From positions 1-8,620 of the forward strand of contig PLIQ01000380.1 of NCBI GenBank assembly GCA_003140115.1: DNA of 8,620 nt, read 5' to 3'. Below the pieces are notes generated by a model, which did not search any database, was not told the origin of the DNA, and saw only the letters and a list, made by a program, of their open reading frames with translations. Source of the DNA: Actinomycetota bacterium (GTDB taxonomy: Bacteria; Actinomycetota; Actinomycetes; Streptosporangiales; Streptosporangiaceae). Below are positions 1 to 7,034 of this stretch, in pieces. The position numbers were made by a program, and so were the translations under genes. The first letter of the stretch is position 1, and each line of letters begins with the position of its first letter.

Positions 1-1383
1 CGGCGGCTGGCCGACCTCGACATCGCCCTGGATCGCTCGATGATTCCGCTCGGTTCGTGCACGATGAAGCTGAACGCGGCGGCCGAGATGGAGCCGATCA
101 GCTGGCCGGAGTTCGCTGGGCTGCATCCGTTCGTCCCGGCCTCGCAGGCCGGAGGTTACCTGGAGCTGATCGAGTCGCTCGAGGTCCGGCTGAGCACGCT
201 TACCGGCTACGACGCGGTGTCCGTCCAGCCGAACGCCGGCTCCCAGGGCGAGCTGGCGGGCCTGCTCGCGATCCGGGCCTACCACGCCTCACGCGGCGAG
301 CAGAACCGGGACATGTGCCTGATTCCCGAGTCGGCGCACGGGACCAACGCGGCCAGCGCGGTGCTGGCCGGGCTCCGCGTCGCGGTGGTCAAGTGCGGCT
401 CGGACGGCGCCATCGACCTCGGTGACCTGCACGCCAAGCTGGCGGCGTATAGCGGAGAAGTCGCCGCGATCATGGCGACGTACCCGTCCACCGCGGGCGT
501 CTACGAGCAGAACGTGAGCGCCGTCTGCGCCGCGGTGCACGAGGCGGGCGGCCAGGTGTACATCGACGGCGCGAACTTCAACGCGCTGGTCGGGGTGGCC
601 ACGCTGTCGTCCTTCGGTGCCGACGTGTCGCATCTGAACCTGCACAAGACATTCTGCATCCCGCACGGCGGCGGCGGCCCGGGCGTGGGGCCGGTCGCCG
701 TGCGCGCGCACCTGGCGGACTTCCTGCCCGGTCGCGGCGACGTCGGCCCGGTCGCGGCCGCGCCCTATGGCTCCGCGGGCATCTTGCCCATTTCGTGGGC
801 GTACATCGCGATGATGGGCGCCGCCGGGCTTCGCCGGGCGACCCAGGTCGCGGTGCTGTCCGCCAACTACGTGGCCCAGCGGCTGGCGCCGCATTACCCG
901 GTGCTGTACACCGGGCGGAACGGCCTGGTCGCGCACGAGTGCGTCATCGACCTGCGCCCGCTGACCCGGGACGCCGGCATCAGCGTCGAGGACGTGGCCA
1001 AGCGCCTGATCGACTACGGGTTCCACGCGCCTACCATGTCGTTCCCGGTGTCCGGCACGTTCATGATCGAGCCCACCGAGAGCGAGAGCCTGGACGAGCT
1101 CGACCGGTTCTGCGACGCGATGATCGCGATCAGGGCCGAGATCGCGCGGGTGGCCGACGGGGCGTACGACCCGCACGACAATCCACTGAAGAACGCCCCG
1201 CACACCGCCGAGATGCTCATCGCGGGGGAGTGGAAGCACCCGTACCGGCAGGAGGAGGCGGCCTATCCGGCGGGCGTGGACCGCCGCTCCAAGTACTGGC
1301 CGCCGGTGCGCCGGATCGACCAGGCCTACGGCGACCGGAACCTGATCTGCGCCTGCCCGCCGCCCGAGGCCTTCGCCGGTTAA
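1..1383 (+). CDS. gcvP: Glycine dehydrogenase (decarboxylating), P-protein of the glycine cleavage system, C-terminal part
   Basis: P-protein decarboxylates glycine with pyridoxal phosphate and passes the aminomethyl group to the lipoyl arm of H-protein; it acts in the cytoplasm. The frame is open from base 1 with no start, so the gene enters from the left. About 460 residues are present, against roughly 950 for the full protein, so this is the second, catalytic half. The segment [12 protein letters not shown] (window residues 14-25) is a hallmark of the family. The motif [18 protein letters not shown] carries the PLP-binding lysine at window residue 216 (bases 646-648). The C-terminal [15 protein letters not shown] and [10 protein letters not shown] segments are also characteristic. 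The stop is TAA at 1381-1383. No frameshift or missing key residue is seen. The next gene is convergent, so the operon partners (gcvT, gcvH), if linked, must lie to the left. Confidence 0.96.
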   Translation, partial: RRLADLDIALDRSMIPLGSCTMKLNAAAEMEPISWPEFAGLHPFVPASQAGGYLELIESLEVRLSTLTGYDAVSVQPNAGSQGELAGLLAIRAYHASRGEQNRDMCLIPESAHGTNAASAVLAGLRVAVVKCGSDGAIDLGDLHAKLAAYSGEVAAIMATYPSTAGVYEQNVSAVCAAVHEAGGQVYIDGANFNALVGVATLSSFGADVSHLNLHKTFCIPHGGGGPGVGPVAVRAHLADFLPGRGDVGPVAAAPYGSAGILPISWAYIAMMGAAGLRRATQVAVLSANYVAQRLAPHYPVLYTGRNGLVAHECVIDLRPLTRDAGISVEDVAKRLIDYGFHAPTMSFPVSGTFMIEPTESESLDELDRFCDAMIAIRAEIARVADGAYDPHDNPLKNAPHTAEMLIAGEWKHPYRQEEAAYPAGVDRRSKYWPPVRRIDQAYGDRNLICACPPPEAFAG

Positions 1384-1390
1384 ACGCAAA

Positions 1391-1487
1391 CGCGCCCGCC
1401 CCCCCTGCGCGTACCGCCTGCGCCCCGGGTTGGGACGCTTGGGGAGGAGGTGCGGGACGCGCAGGTGCGGGAAGCGGGGCGGGCGCG
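1391..1487. terminator. Nested inverted repeat between convergent genes, candidate bidirectional terminator
   Basis: The outer arms CGCGCCCGCCCC (1391-1402) and GGGGCGGGCGCG (1476-1487) are perfectly complementary over 12 bp. Inside them, CCTGCGCGT (1404-1412) pairs perfectly with ACGCGCAGG (1457-1465). Folded, this gives a long GC-rich stem interrupted by one unpaired base on one side and a ten-base bulge on the other. It starts 8 bases after the gcvP stop and lies about 80 bases beyond the cupin stop, where both transcripts should end. There is no T-run, which is common for actinobacterial terminators. The pairing is seen; the terminator role is inferred. Confidence 0.5.
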
Positions 1488-1568
1488 GTGGGTAAGCGGA
1501 GACCGGGCTGACACCGAAGCGGTGGGGTACAGCCGCGGTCGCCGCGGAACTGGCTCGGGATTAACGGC

Positions 1569-2066
1569 TCACTGGCTGGCGACGGGGAAGGCGTCCAGGT
1601 CGGACAGGTGCGGGGGCAGGCTGATCGTGACCACGCTCTCCTGCTCCTGGGGGTCGGTACGGGCGACGACGGCCACGGTCGTGACGTCACTGCGGTTCAC
1701 CGGTAGGTGCGGGGTACCCGGCGGGACGTACATGAAGTCGCCGGCCTTGACCACGGTGCGGTGGCGCAGGCCCTCGCCGTGCCACACCTCGGTCTCCCCG
1801 CTGACGGTGTAAATGGCGGACTCGTGTCCGTTGTGGGCATGGGGGACGCCGCGGGTGCCGGGCGGGATCGTCACCAGGTGCAAGCACAGGGCCCGGGAAC
1901 CGGCCGATCGGCTGCTCACGCCGGTGGCCAGGTTCATGCCCTGTTTCCCGTCGTAGCTTCCGCCCGCGCGGATGATGATGACCTCACCGGGAGCGTCGCC
2001 GGAAATGTCGACCGCCATCGCCGGGGCGTGGAGTGCTCTCTCCCACACATCGCTTACTCTGAGCAT
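1569..2066 (-). CDS. Small single-domain cupin protein
   Basis: A 165-residue protein with one cupin_2-type beta-barrel. Cupin motif 1 is at residues 70-90 (PHAHNGHE), with likely metal ligands His76, His78 and Glu82. Motif 2 at residues 109-124 (GDFMYVPPGTPHLPVN) fits G-X5-P-X-G-X2-H-X3-N exactly and supplies the fourth ligand, His120. A complete 3-His/1-Glu set suggests a metal-dependent enzyme or small-molecule sensor rather than a dead fold, but the substrate cannot be told from sequence. No signal peptide or membrane segment is visible, so it is probably cytoplasmic. The ATG start is preceded by AGGA at a 9-base spacing. The MftR-like regulator gene lies 189 bases upstream on the same strand, with a palindrome in between, so the two may be functionally linked. 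It could be a dioxygenase-like or storage-type cupin. Confidence 0.85.
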   Translation of the reverse strand: MLRVSDVWERALHAPAMAVDISGDAPGEVIIIRAGGSYDGKQGMNLATGVSSRSAGSRALCLHLVTIPPGTRGVPHAHNGHESAIYTVSGETEVWHGEGLRHRTVVKAGDFMYVPPGTPHLPVNRSDVTTVAVVARTDPQEQESVVTISLPPHLSDLDAFPVASQ

Positions 2067-2116
2067 TTGATCATATCCTATCCGTGATGTCTCCCAATGA
2101 CAGGTTATGACTATGT

Positions 2117-2132
2117 GTATTCATATGGATAC
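2117..2132. promoter_or_regulatory. 16-bp near-perfect palindrome upstream of the cupin gene, candidate operator
   Basis: GTATTCATATGGATAC is a 16-bp palindrome with only one mismatched (T/G) pair. It sits 51 bases upstream of the cupin start in an AT-richer patch. The size suits a TetR-type or other dimeric regulator. It does not share the GTCA-N5-TGAC core of the palindromes in the TetR/SDR gap, so a different protein may bind it. No convincing -10/-35 pair could be fixed next to it. Confidence 0.35.
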
Positions 2133-2190
2133 TCTCGGTAAAGTCACTATGCGCTCGCCAATTAGTTAGGTCTGTCTTACCGGGAAGTCA

Positions 2191-2211
2191 GCCTTGCTTC
2201 TTCCCCAAGGC
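2191..2211 (-). terminator. Weak candidate hairpin downstream of the TetR gene
   Basis: GCCTTG (2191-2196) and CAAGGC (2206-2211) form a perfect 6-bp stem with a 9-base loop, 45 bases past the TetR stop. An alternative stem, GGGAAG (2182-2187) with CTTCCC (2200-2205), would compete with it. There is no T-run. It may end the TetR transcript before the cupin gene, or may be chance. Confidence 0.25.
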
Positions 2212-2255
2212 GCCGAAGCGCTGGCAGACGCTCTCGGGCGGCCGGCCAGCTAGTC

Positions 2256-2891
2256 CTAGGCCGGGGCGGGCCAGCGGAGCGCATGCGGCGCGAAGCCCGC
2301 GGCCAGGGCGGTCAGCGCGGCGTCCAGGTAGACGGTGAGGTCGTTGTCGGCCCGCGTTGCCCAGCGGTCATAAGCGGCCCGGCAGGCGGCCAGGGTAGCC
2401 CGGCCGATGGCCAGCGGGTAGAGCGAGTCGGCGGGCAGGCCCAGCCGGGCCGCGGCGAACTCGCTGATGACTCGTTCCCAGGCGTCATAATGCGTGGAGG
2501 CACTGGACTGCAGGGCCGGTACCGTGCCGATCAGGTTCATCCGCATGCGCAGCTCAGGGACGTCGTCGGCCCGGTAGTGATTGGCCGAGACCACGGCCCG
2601 GCGGATGGCCTCCATCATCGACACGTCGGCCGGGGTCCGGGCCAGGGCGGTCCGGATGACGTCTACTTCGGTGTCGAACTCACTCCACAGCACGCTCGAC
2701 TTCGTGCCGAAATACCGGAAGAACGTCCGCTCGCTCACGCCGGCCTCGGTGGTGATCTGCTCGATCGTCGTGGCGTCGAAGCCGCACTCGGCGAACAGGC
2801 GCAGCGCGATCAGCTCCAGCTCGCGGGCGCTCGTCCGGGGCGGCCGGCCCCGCCGCGGACCGTCCGCCTCGACCGCGCCGGGCAGGGTCAC
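2256..2891 (-). CDS. TetR-family repressor resembling mycofactocin regulator MftR
   Basis: A 211-residue one-component repressor. After a basic GRPPRTS lead (about residues 15-21) comes a TetR_N helix-turn-helix (about 22-68) with the typical ERTFFRYFGTKSSVLW recognition helix and following segment. The ligand-binding half holds ELRMRMNLIGTVPALQ, HYDAWERVISEFAAARLG and LDAALTALAAGF. These match, from memory, the pattern of the mycofactocin-system regulator family (MftR, which senses long-chain acyl-CoA in mycobacteria). The start is GTG; an in-frame TAG lies four codons upstream, so no longer form is possible, and the Shine-Dalgarno is weak (AGGCGG). It is divergent from a mycofactocin-type SDR, which supports the assignment. 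Paired palindromes in the shared promoter region overlap a likely -10 (CATAAT, minus strand, 2945-2950), suggesting autoregulation. It could instead be a local paralogue of the true MftR. Confidence 0.85.
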   Translation of the reverse strand: MTLPGAVEADGPRRGRPPRTSARELELIALRLFAECGFDATTIEQITTEAGVSERTFFRYFGTKSSVLWSEFDTEVDVIRTALARTPADVSMMEAIRRAVVSANHYRADDVPELRMRMNLIGTVPALQSSASTHYDAWERVISEFAAARLGLPADSLYPLAIGRATLAACRAAYDRWATRADNDLTVYLDAALTALAAGFAPHALRWPAPA

Positions 2892-2945
2892 CTGTGCCGC
2901 CTAAACAGACCGAGGATCGTGCCGTTCAAGTACACCAGGTATTGA

Positions 2946-4013
<1,068 letters not shown>

Positions 4014-4017
<4 letters not shown>

Positions 4018-4961
4018 TTGCCGGCCACGGCGGCCCGGCGGACAGCGCCGAGCAGGTCAGGCGCGTGCGCGATCGGGTCCGGGCGCGCGTGGTGGGCCGG
4101 CAACGGGAACTCGACCTGATCCTGGCGGCGGTCGCCGCCGGCCGTGACCTGCTGCTGGAGGGACCGCCCGGGACGAGCAAGTCCACGCTGCTGCGCGCGA
4201 TCACCGCCGAATGGGGCATCCCGCTGGTGTTCGTCGAGGGCAACGCGGACCTGACCCCGGCCAAGCTGGTCGGGCATCACAATCCCGCCCGCGTGTTGCG
4301 CGAGGACTACAGCGCCGACAACTTCGTCGACGGGCCGCTGCTGGAGGCCATCCGAGCGGGTGGCTTCCTGTACGTCGAGGAGTTCAACCGGGCGCCGGAG
4401 GACACGCTCAACACGCTGCTGACCGCCATGGCCGAGCGGCAGATCGCGGTTCCGCGGGTCGGCTCGGTGACCGCCGCGCCGACGTTCCGGGTGGTCGCGT
4501 CGATGAATCCCTACGACAACATCGGCACCACCCGTCTTTCCACCTCGGTGCATGACCGCCTGTGCCGCCTGGCCATCGGCTACCAGGACGCGGACTGCGA
4601 GCGCGGGATCGTCGCATTGCGGGCCCCGCTGCCCGAGGTCAAGCCGGCCCGCTACGAGCGGCTGGCCGCGGACGCGGTCGCGGTGACCCGGGCCACCCGG
4701 GACCATCCGGATATCCGGCAGGGCAGCAGCGTCCGCGGCGCCATCGACCTGACGCTGGTCGCCGGGCAACTGCTCGGCCTCGGCGAGGCCGGCCCCGATG
4801 ACGAGGAGCGCTACCGCGAGGTGGTGCTCGACGCCATGGTGGTCGCGCTGTCCGGGCGGATCTTCCTGGACGAGACCGTCGATTCCAGCCCGGAGCAGAT
4901 CCTGCGCCAGATCTGGACGGATCACTTCATCCTCTCTGCAGCCGCGGCCGAGCCTGGTTGA
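4014..4961 (+). CDS. MoxR-type AAA+ ATPase (CoxD-like)
   Basis: About 315 residues, the usual length for a MoxR/CoxD ATPase. Walker A is GPPGTSKS (residues 50-57). The Walker B region is FLYVEEFNRAPED (118-130), where the usual Asp-Glu pair is Glu-Glu. Sensor 1 is VVASMNP (160-166), followed by HDRL with a probable arginine finger at Arg182. These ATPases act as chaperone-like rings with a VWA-domain partner, remodelling an enzyme or helping insert a metal or cofactor (CoxD/CoxE for CO dehydrogenase, BchI/ChlI in magnesium chelatase). The TTG start overlaps the SDR stop as TTGA and lacks a clear Shine-Dalgarno, so translation may be coupled to the SDR. GTG at 4065 is an alternative start and would still keep Walker A. 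The VWA partner follows directly in the same reading frame after one TGA. The target is not known; the SDR is the obvious candidate. Confidence 0.9.
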
Positions 4962-5063
4962 AGAGCGGTAGCGGCCGATTCGCCGCTGCGCCGCCGGGCC
5001 GACCGCCCGGTAGCCCGGCTGCGGCCGCTGCGCCGGGTCCCCAAGGTTCTCGACGAGGAACCC

Positions 5064-5939
5064 GTGCTCTTCGACCCCGGCCCCGGCGGGGCCGCCGGGC
5101 TGGTGCTCGGCGGTGGCCAGCCCGCTCGGGACCGGCCGGGCTCGGGCCGCGGCGGACCGGGGCTGACCGACGAGCAGGGCAGCCTGACCGGCGGCGCCCC
5201 CGCAGCTGCCGCCGGTGACCTGGAGACCCTGCGCCGGGCCCGGGAGATCGCGGCCCGGCTGGCGGTACCCCGGCCGCGCCGTGACCTCGCTGTCCGCCGC
5301 GGCGCGGGCGAGCTCGTGAGCGTCAGCTACCGCGGTGGCTCGGACGACATCGACCTCGATCGCACGCTTGAGGCCCTGGCCGAGCACCCGGTGCCCGAGG
5401 ACGAGGACATCGTGGTCCGGGAGCAGGTCCGGACCCGCCGCTCGGTGGTGCTACTGGTGGACGTCTCCGGTTCCATGCGGGGCGAGCGGGTCCGCACCGC
5501 CGCGGCTACGGTCGGCGCACTGGCCGGCGAGCTGGTCCGCGACGACCTGGCCGTGGTGGCCTTCTGGTCTGACGCCGTGGTGCTCGCGCACCTAGGGCAG
5601 CGGGTGCTGCCGTCCCGGCTGCTCGACGCGATGTTGCGCATCCCGGCCCGGGGACTGACCAACATCGCCTTTCCCCTTCAGGTGGCCCGGCGCGAGCTGG
5701 CCCGCGTGCCGGCCCGGGACGCGCGGGTCGTGCTGCTGTCCGATTGCGTGCACAACGCCGGCCCCGATCCCCGGCCGCTGGCCGCGGGCCTGCCCCGGCT
5801 GGAGGTCCTGTTCGACACCTCCAGCGAGCAGGATCCGGACCTGGCTCGTGACCTGGCCCGGCTCGGCCGCGGCCGGCTCCGGCCGATCCGCACCTACCGT
5901 GACGTAGCACCGGCCCTGAGCGAGCTCTTCGCCGGCTGA
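5064..5939 (+). CDS. VWA-domain (MIDAS) protein, partner of the MoxR ATPase (CoxE-like)
   Basis: The product has 291 residues from GTG 5064. A von Willebrand A domain fills the C-terminal two thirds with a complete metal-ion-dependent adhesion site: DVSGS (Asp133, Ser135, Ser137), Thr199 in GLTN, and Asp227 in LLSDC. It most resembles CoxE/YehP-like bacterial VWA proteins that dock on MoxR ATPases. The first 50 residues are Gly/Pro/Ala-rich and probably flexible. The start is uncertain. GAGGA at 5055-5059 lies only 4 bases before the GTG, yet codons from about 4974 onward in the same frame already look coding (G/C in nearly all third positions), and no ATG/GTG/TTG occurs between the MoxR TGA (4959-4961) and 5064. 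A CTG at 4986, a frameshift from TTG 4958, or a sequence error are alternatives. No signal peptide is seen. Likely cytoplasmic. Confidence 0.88.
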   Translation: MLFDPGPGGAAGLVLGGGQPARDRPGSGRGGPGLTDEQGSLTGGAPAAAAGDLETLRRAREIAARLAVPRPRRDLAVRRGAGELVSVSYRGGSDDIDLDRTLEALAEHPVPEDEDIVVREQVRTRRSVVLLVDVSGSMRGERVRTAAATVGALAGELVRDDLAVVAFWSDAVVLAHLGQRVLPSRLLDAMLRIPARGLTNIAFPLQVARRELARVPARDARVVLLSDCVHNAGPDPRPLAAGLPRLEVLFDTSSEQDPDLARDLARLGRGRLRPIRTYRDVAPALSELFAG

Positions 5940-5950
5940 GCTCGCGCCCG

Positions 5951-6556
5951 TCACGCCTGCAGTTGCCGCAGCTCGTCTAGGACCAGGGTGCGGACGCGGG
6001 CCGGATCCAGATCCAGGTCGCGGAGCGTCACCGCGGCCAAGTCGCCGTGCGGGTAACGCTCGGCGACTCGCAGCAAGCCGAGCAGCAGGTGCTCGGTACC
6101 GATGTAATTGTGGTGCAGCGCGCGTGCCTCCCGGAGGGACAGTGCCAGCGACAGCTTGGCTTGGTCGTTAAGCGGAAGCCGTCCGGTCCAGTTGAGCGGG
6201 CCCCGGGGGGTGAGCGGAACGCGCTCGAGCGCACCCGGGCCGAAGCTGTCCTCGATTTTGCGCTTGATCTCGTCCAGGTCGATGCCGATCGCGGCCAGCG
6301 CCTCCGCGTCACCGCCGTCCGTCTCGTTCCCGGAAGCCAGGGCACCGGGCGGAGCCCCGCTGGCGCGGCCGAGTTCCCGGTCGACCGCGGCGGCGTCCAC
6401 GCCCACGGCCGTCAGCACCCGGGCCGCCACCCCGTCGGCGGCCGCCAGCCCGTACAGCATGTGCACCGGGCGGATCTGATCATCGCCCCGCTCGGTGGCC
6501 TTGCCCTTGGCCAGGAACACGACCTGCCTGGCCTTGTCGGTGAATCGTTCGAACAT
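5951..6556 (-). CDS. Stand-alone Clp N-domain protein (ClpC-N-like, no ATPase)
   Basis: A 201-residue protein with two Clp_N repeats. The first, FERFTDKARQVVFLAKGKA with PVHMLYGLA, covers about residues 2-55. The second (about 127-165) contains EARALHHNYIGTEHLLLGLL, very close to the ClpC/ClpA N-domain consensus. They are joined by a Gly/Ala/Asp-rich linker of about 70 residues. It lacks the AAA+ modules of ClpC, so it cannot unfold proteins itself. It may bind substrates or adaptors of ClpC, or act as a sensor for its operon partner. The start is ATG, with GAGGGG 9-10 bases upstream lying in the 18-base gap after the HTH gene, so the two are co-transcribed. It is tail to tail with the VWA gene, 11 bases apart. 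Such HTH/ClpN pairs recur in actinomycetes; the function is not established to my knowledge. Confidence 0.88.
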   Translation of the reverse strand: MFERFTDKARQVVFLAKGKATERGDDQIRPVHMLYGLAAADGVAARVLTAVGVDAAAVDRELGRASGAPPGALASGNETDGGDAEALAAIGIDLDEIKRKIEDSFGPGALERVPLTPRGPLNWTGRLPLNDQAKLSLALSLREARALHHNYIGTEHLLLGLLRVAERYPHGDLAAVTLRDLDLDPARVRTLVLDELRQLQA

Positions 6557-6574
6557 CGTGGGTATCCCCTCGGG

Positions 6575-6826
6575 TCAGCGGACGCGGGTGCGTCGGCGGG
6601 CCGGATGGCTGACGTCTGGCCGGCGTGCGTGCTTCTTGTGGACGGCCTGCCGCGATACGCCGAGGATCTCCGCGATCTCCTGCCACGACCAGCCGTGCTC
6701 CCGTGCGTTGTCGACCTGGAGCGCCTCGAGTTGTTCCAGCAACCTGCGCAGCGCGGCCACGGCCCGGAGCCCGGTGCGCGGGTCCGAGCTGTCCGCCGCG
6801 GCAGCCAGGGCGGGTGCGTTATCCAT
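6575..6826 (-). CDS. Small HTH DNA-binding protein, operon partner of the Clp N-domain protein
   Basis: An 83-residue protein. Residues 17-44 form a likely amphipathic helix (LRRLLEQLEALQ). Residues 46-66, WSWQEIAEILGVSRQAVHKKH, are a clear helix-turn-helix of the sigma-region-4/Xre-like kind, and a basic tail (ARRRTRVR) follows. No ligand domain is present, so it probably needs a partner, perhaps the Clp N-domain protein encoded 18 bases downstream. The ATG at 6826 is placed exactly where transcription from the upstream promoter should begin, implying a leaderless mRNA; no Shine-Dalgarno is present. Two palindromes overlap that promoter, which suggests autoregulation by this protein. Repressor or activator status cannot be read from the sequence. 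Confidence 0.85.
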   Translation of the reverse strand: MDNAPALAAAADSSDPRTGLRAVAALRRLLEQLEALQVDNAREHGWSWQEIAEILGVSRQAVHKKHARRPDVSHPARRRTRVR

Positions 6827-6828
6827 GT

Positions 6829-6846
6829 TGTCAATTTACGTTGACA
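6829..6846. promoter_or_regulatory. Operator copy 1 (TGTCAA-N6-TTGACA) over the HTH/ClpN promoter
   Basis: TGTCAATTTACGTTGACA has perfect 6-base inverted arms around TTTACG. It covers the -10 region and ends two bases before the HTH start codon. A second copy lies 27 bp away in the same orientation. Confidence 0.65.
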
Positions 6847-6861
6847 GCAGCCTGTTGTCAA
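6833..6861 (-). promoter_or_regulatory. Leaderless promoter of the HTH/ClpN operon
   Basis: On the minus strand a perfect -35 hexamer TTGACA (6861-6856) is followed, after exactly 17 bases, by TAAATT (6838-6833; 4 of 6 match to TATAAT). Six bases further on, the A of the HTH ATG (6826) sits at the expected start point. This predicts a mRNA with no leader. Both operator palindromes overlap the promoter, so binding should block polymerase. Confidence 0.6.
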
Positions 6862-6873
6862 CTTTAGTTGACG
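6856..6873. promoter_or_regulatory. Operator copy 2 (TGTCAAC-TTTA-GTTGAC) over the -35 box
   Basis: TGTCAACTTTAGTTGACG contains perfect arms GTCAAC and GTTGAC (6857-6862, 6867-6872) around TTTA. It matches operator copy 1 in the same 18-base register (TGTCAA-N6-TTGAC). Its left arm is also the -35 hexamer of the HTH promoter. Confidence 0.65.
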
Positions 6874-7034
6874 CCCGACGGGATCGCCGAGTCGCGCCGA
6901 TTACGATGCGCTTACGAGGCCGGCTGAACCGTGCGCGATCACGTGACGTACCCGTAACTAGAGGGGATAAAGCCGGGAGAACCATACGGGCCCCGGTTGA
7001 GCGTACGATCCACCTAGGCCCCCAACGGGAGGGA

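Noticed and set aside
289..1389. 366-codon open frame on the minus strand across gcvP
   Set aside because: Antisense to conserved GcvP sequence; composition is Arg/Val/Gly-rich with no recognisable motif.
1450..1812. 120-codon plus-strand open frame between gcvP and the cupin
   Set aside because: It overlaps the cupin gene antisense, has no ribosome site that stands out and no recognisable domain.
4959..4961. TGA read as selenocysteine in a MoxR-VWA fusion
   Set aside because: No selenocysteine-insertion-like hairpin is evident after the codon, neither family has selenoproteins, and a plausible GTG start with a Shine-Dalgarno exists downstream.
6495..7034. N-terminal extension of the reductase to a start at 6495
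   Set aside because: This stretch is antisense to the HTH and ClpN genes and crosses their promoter. A strong Shine-Dalgarno at 7028-7032 marks the real start at 7035 or 7038.
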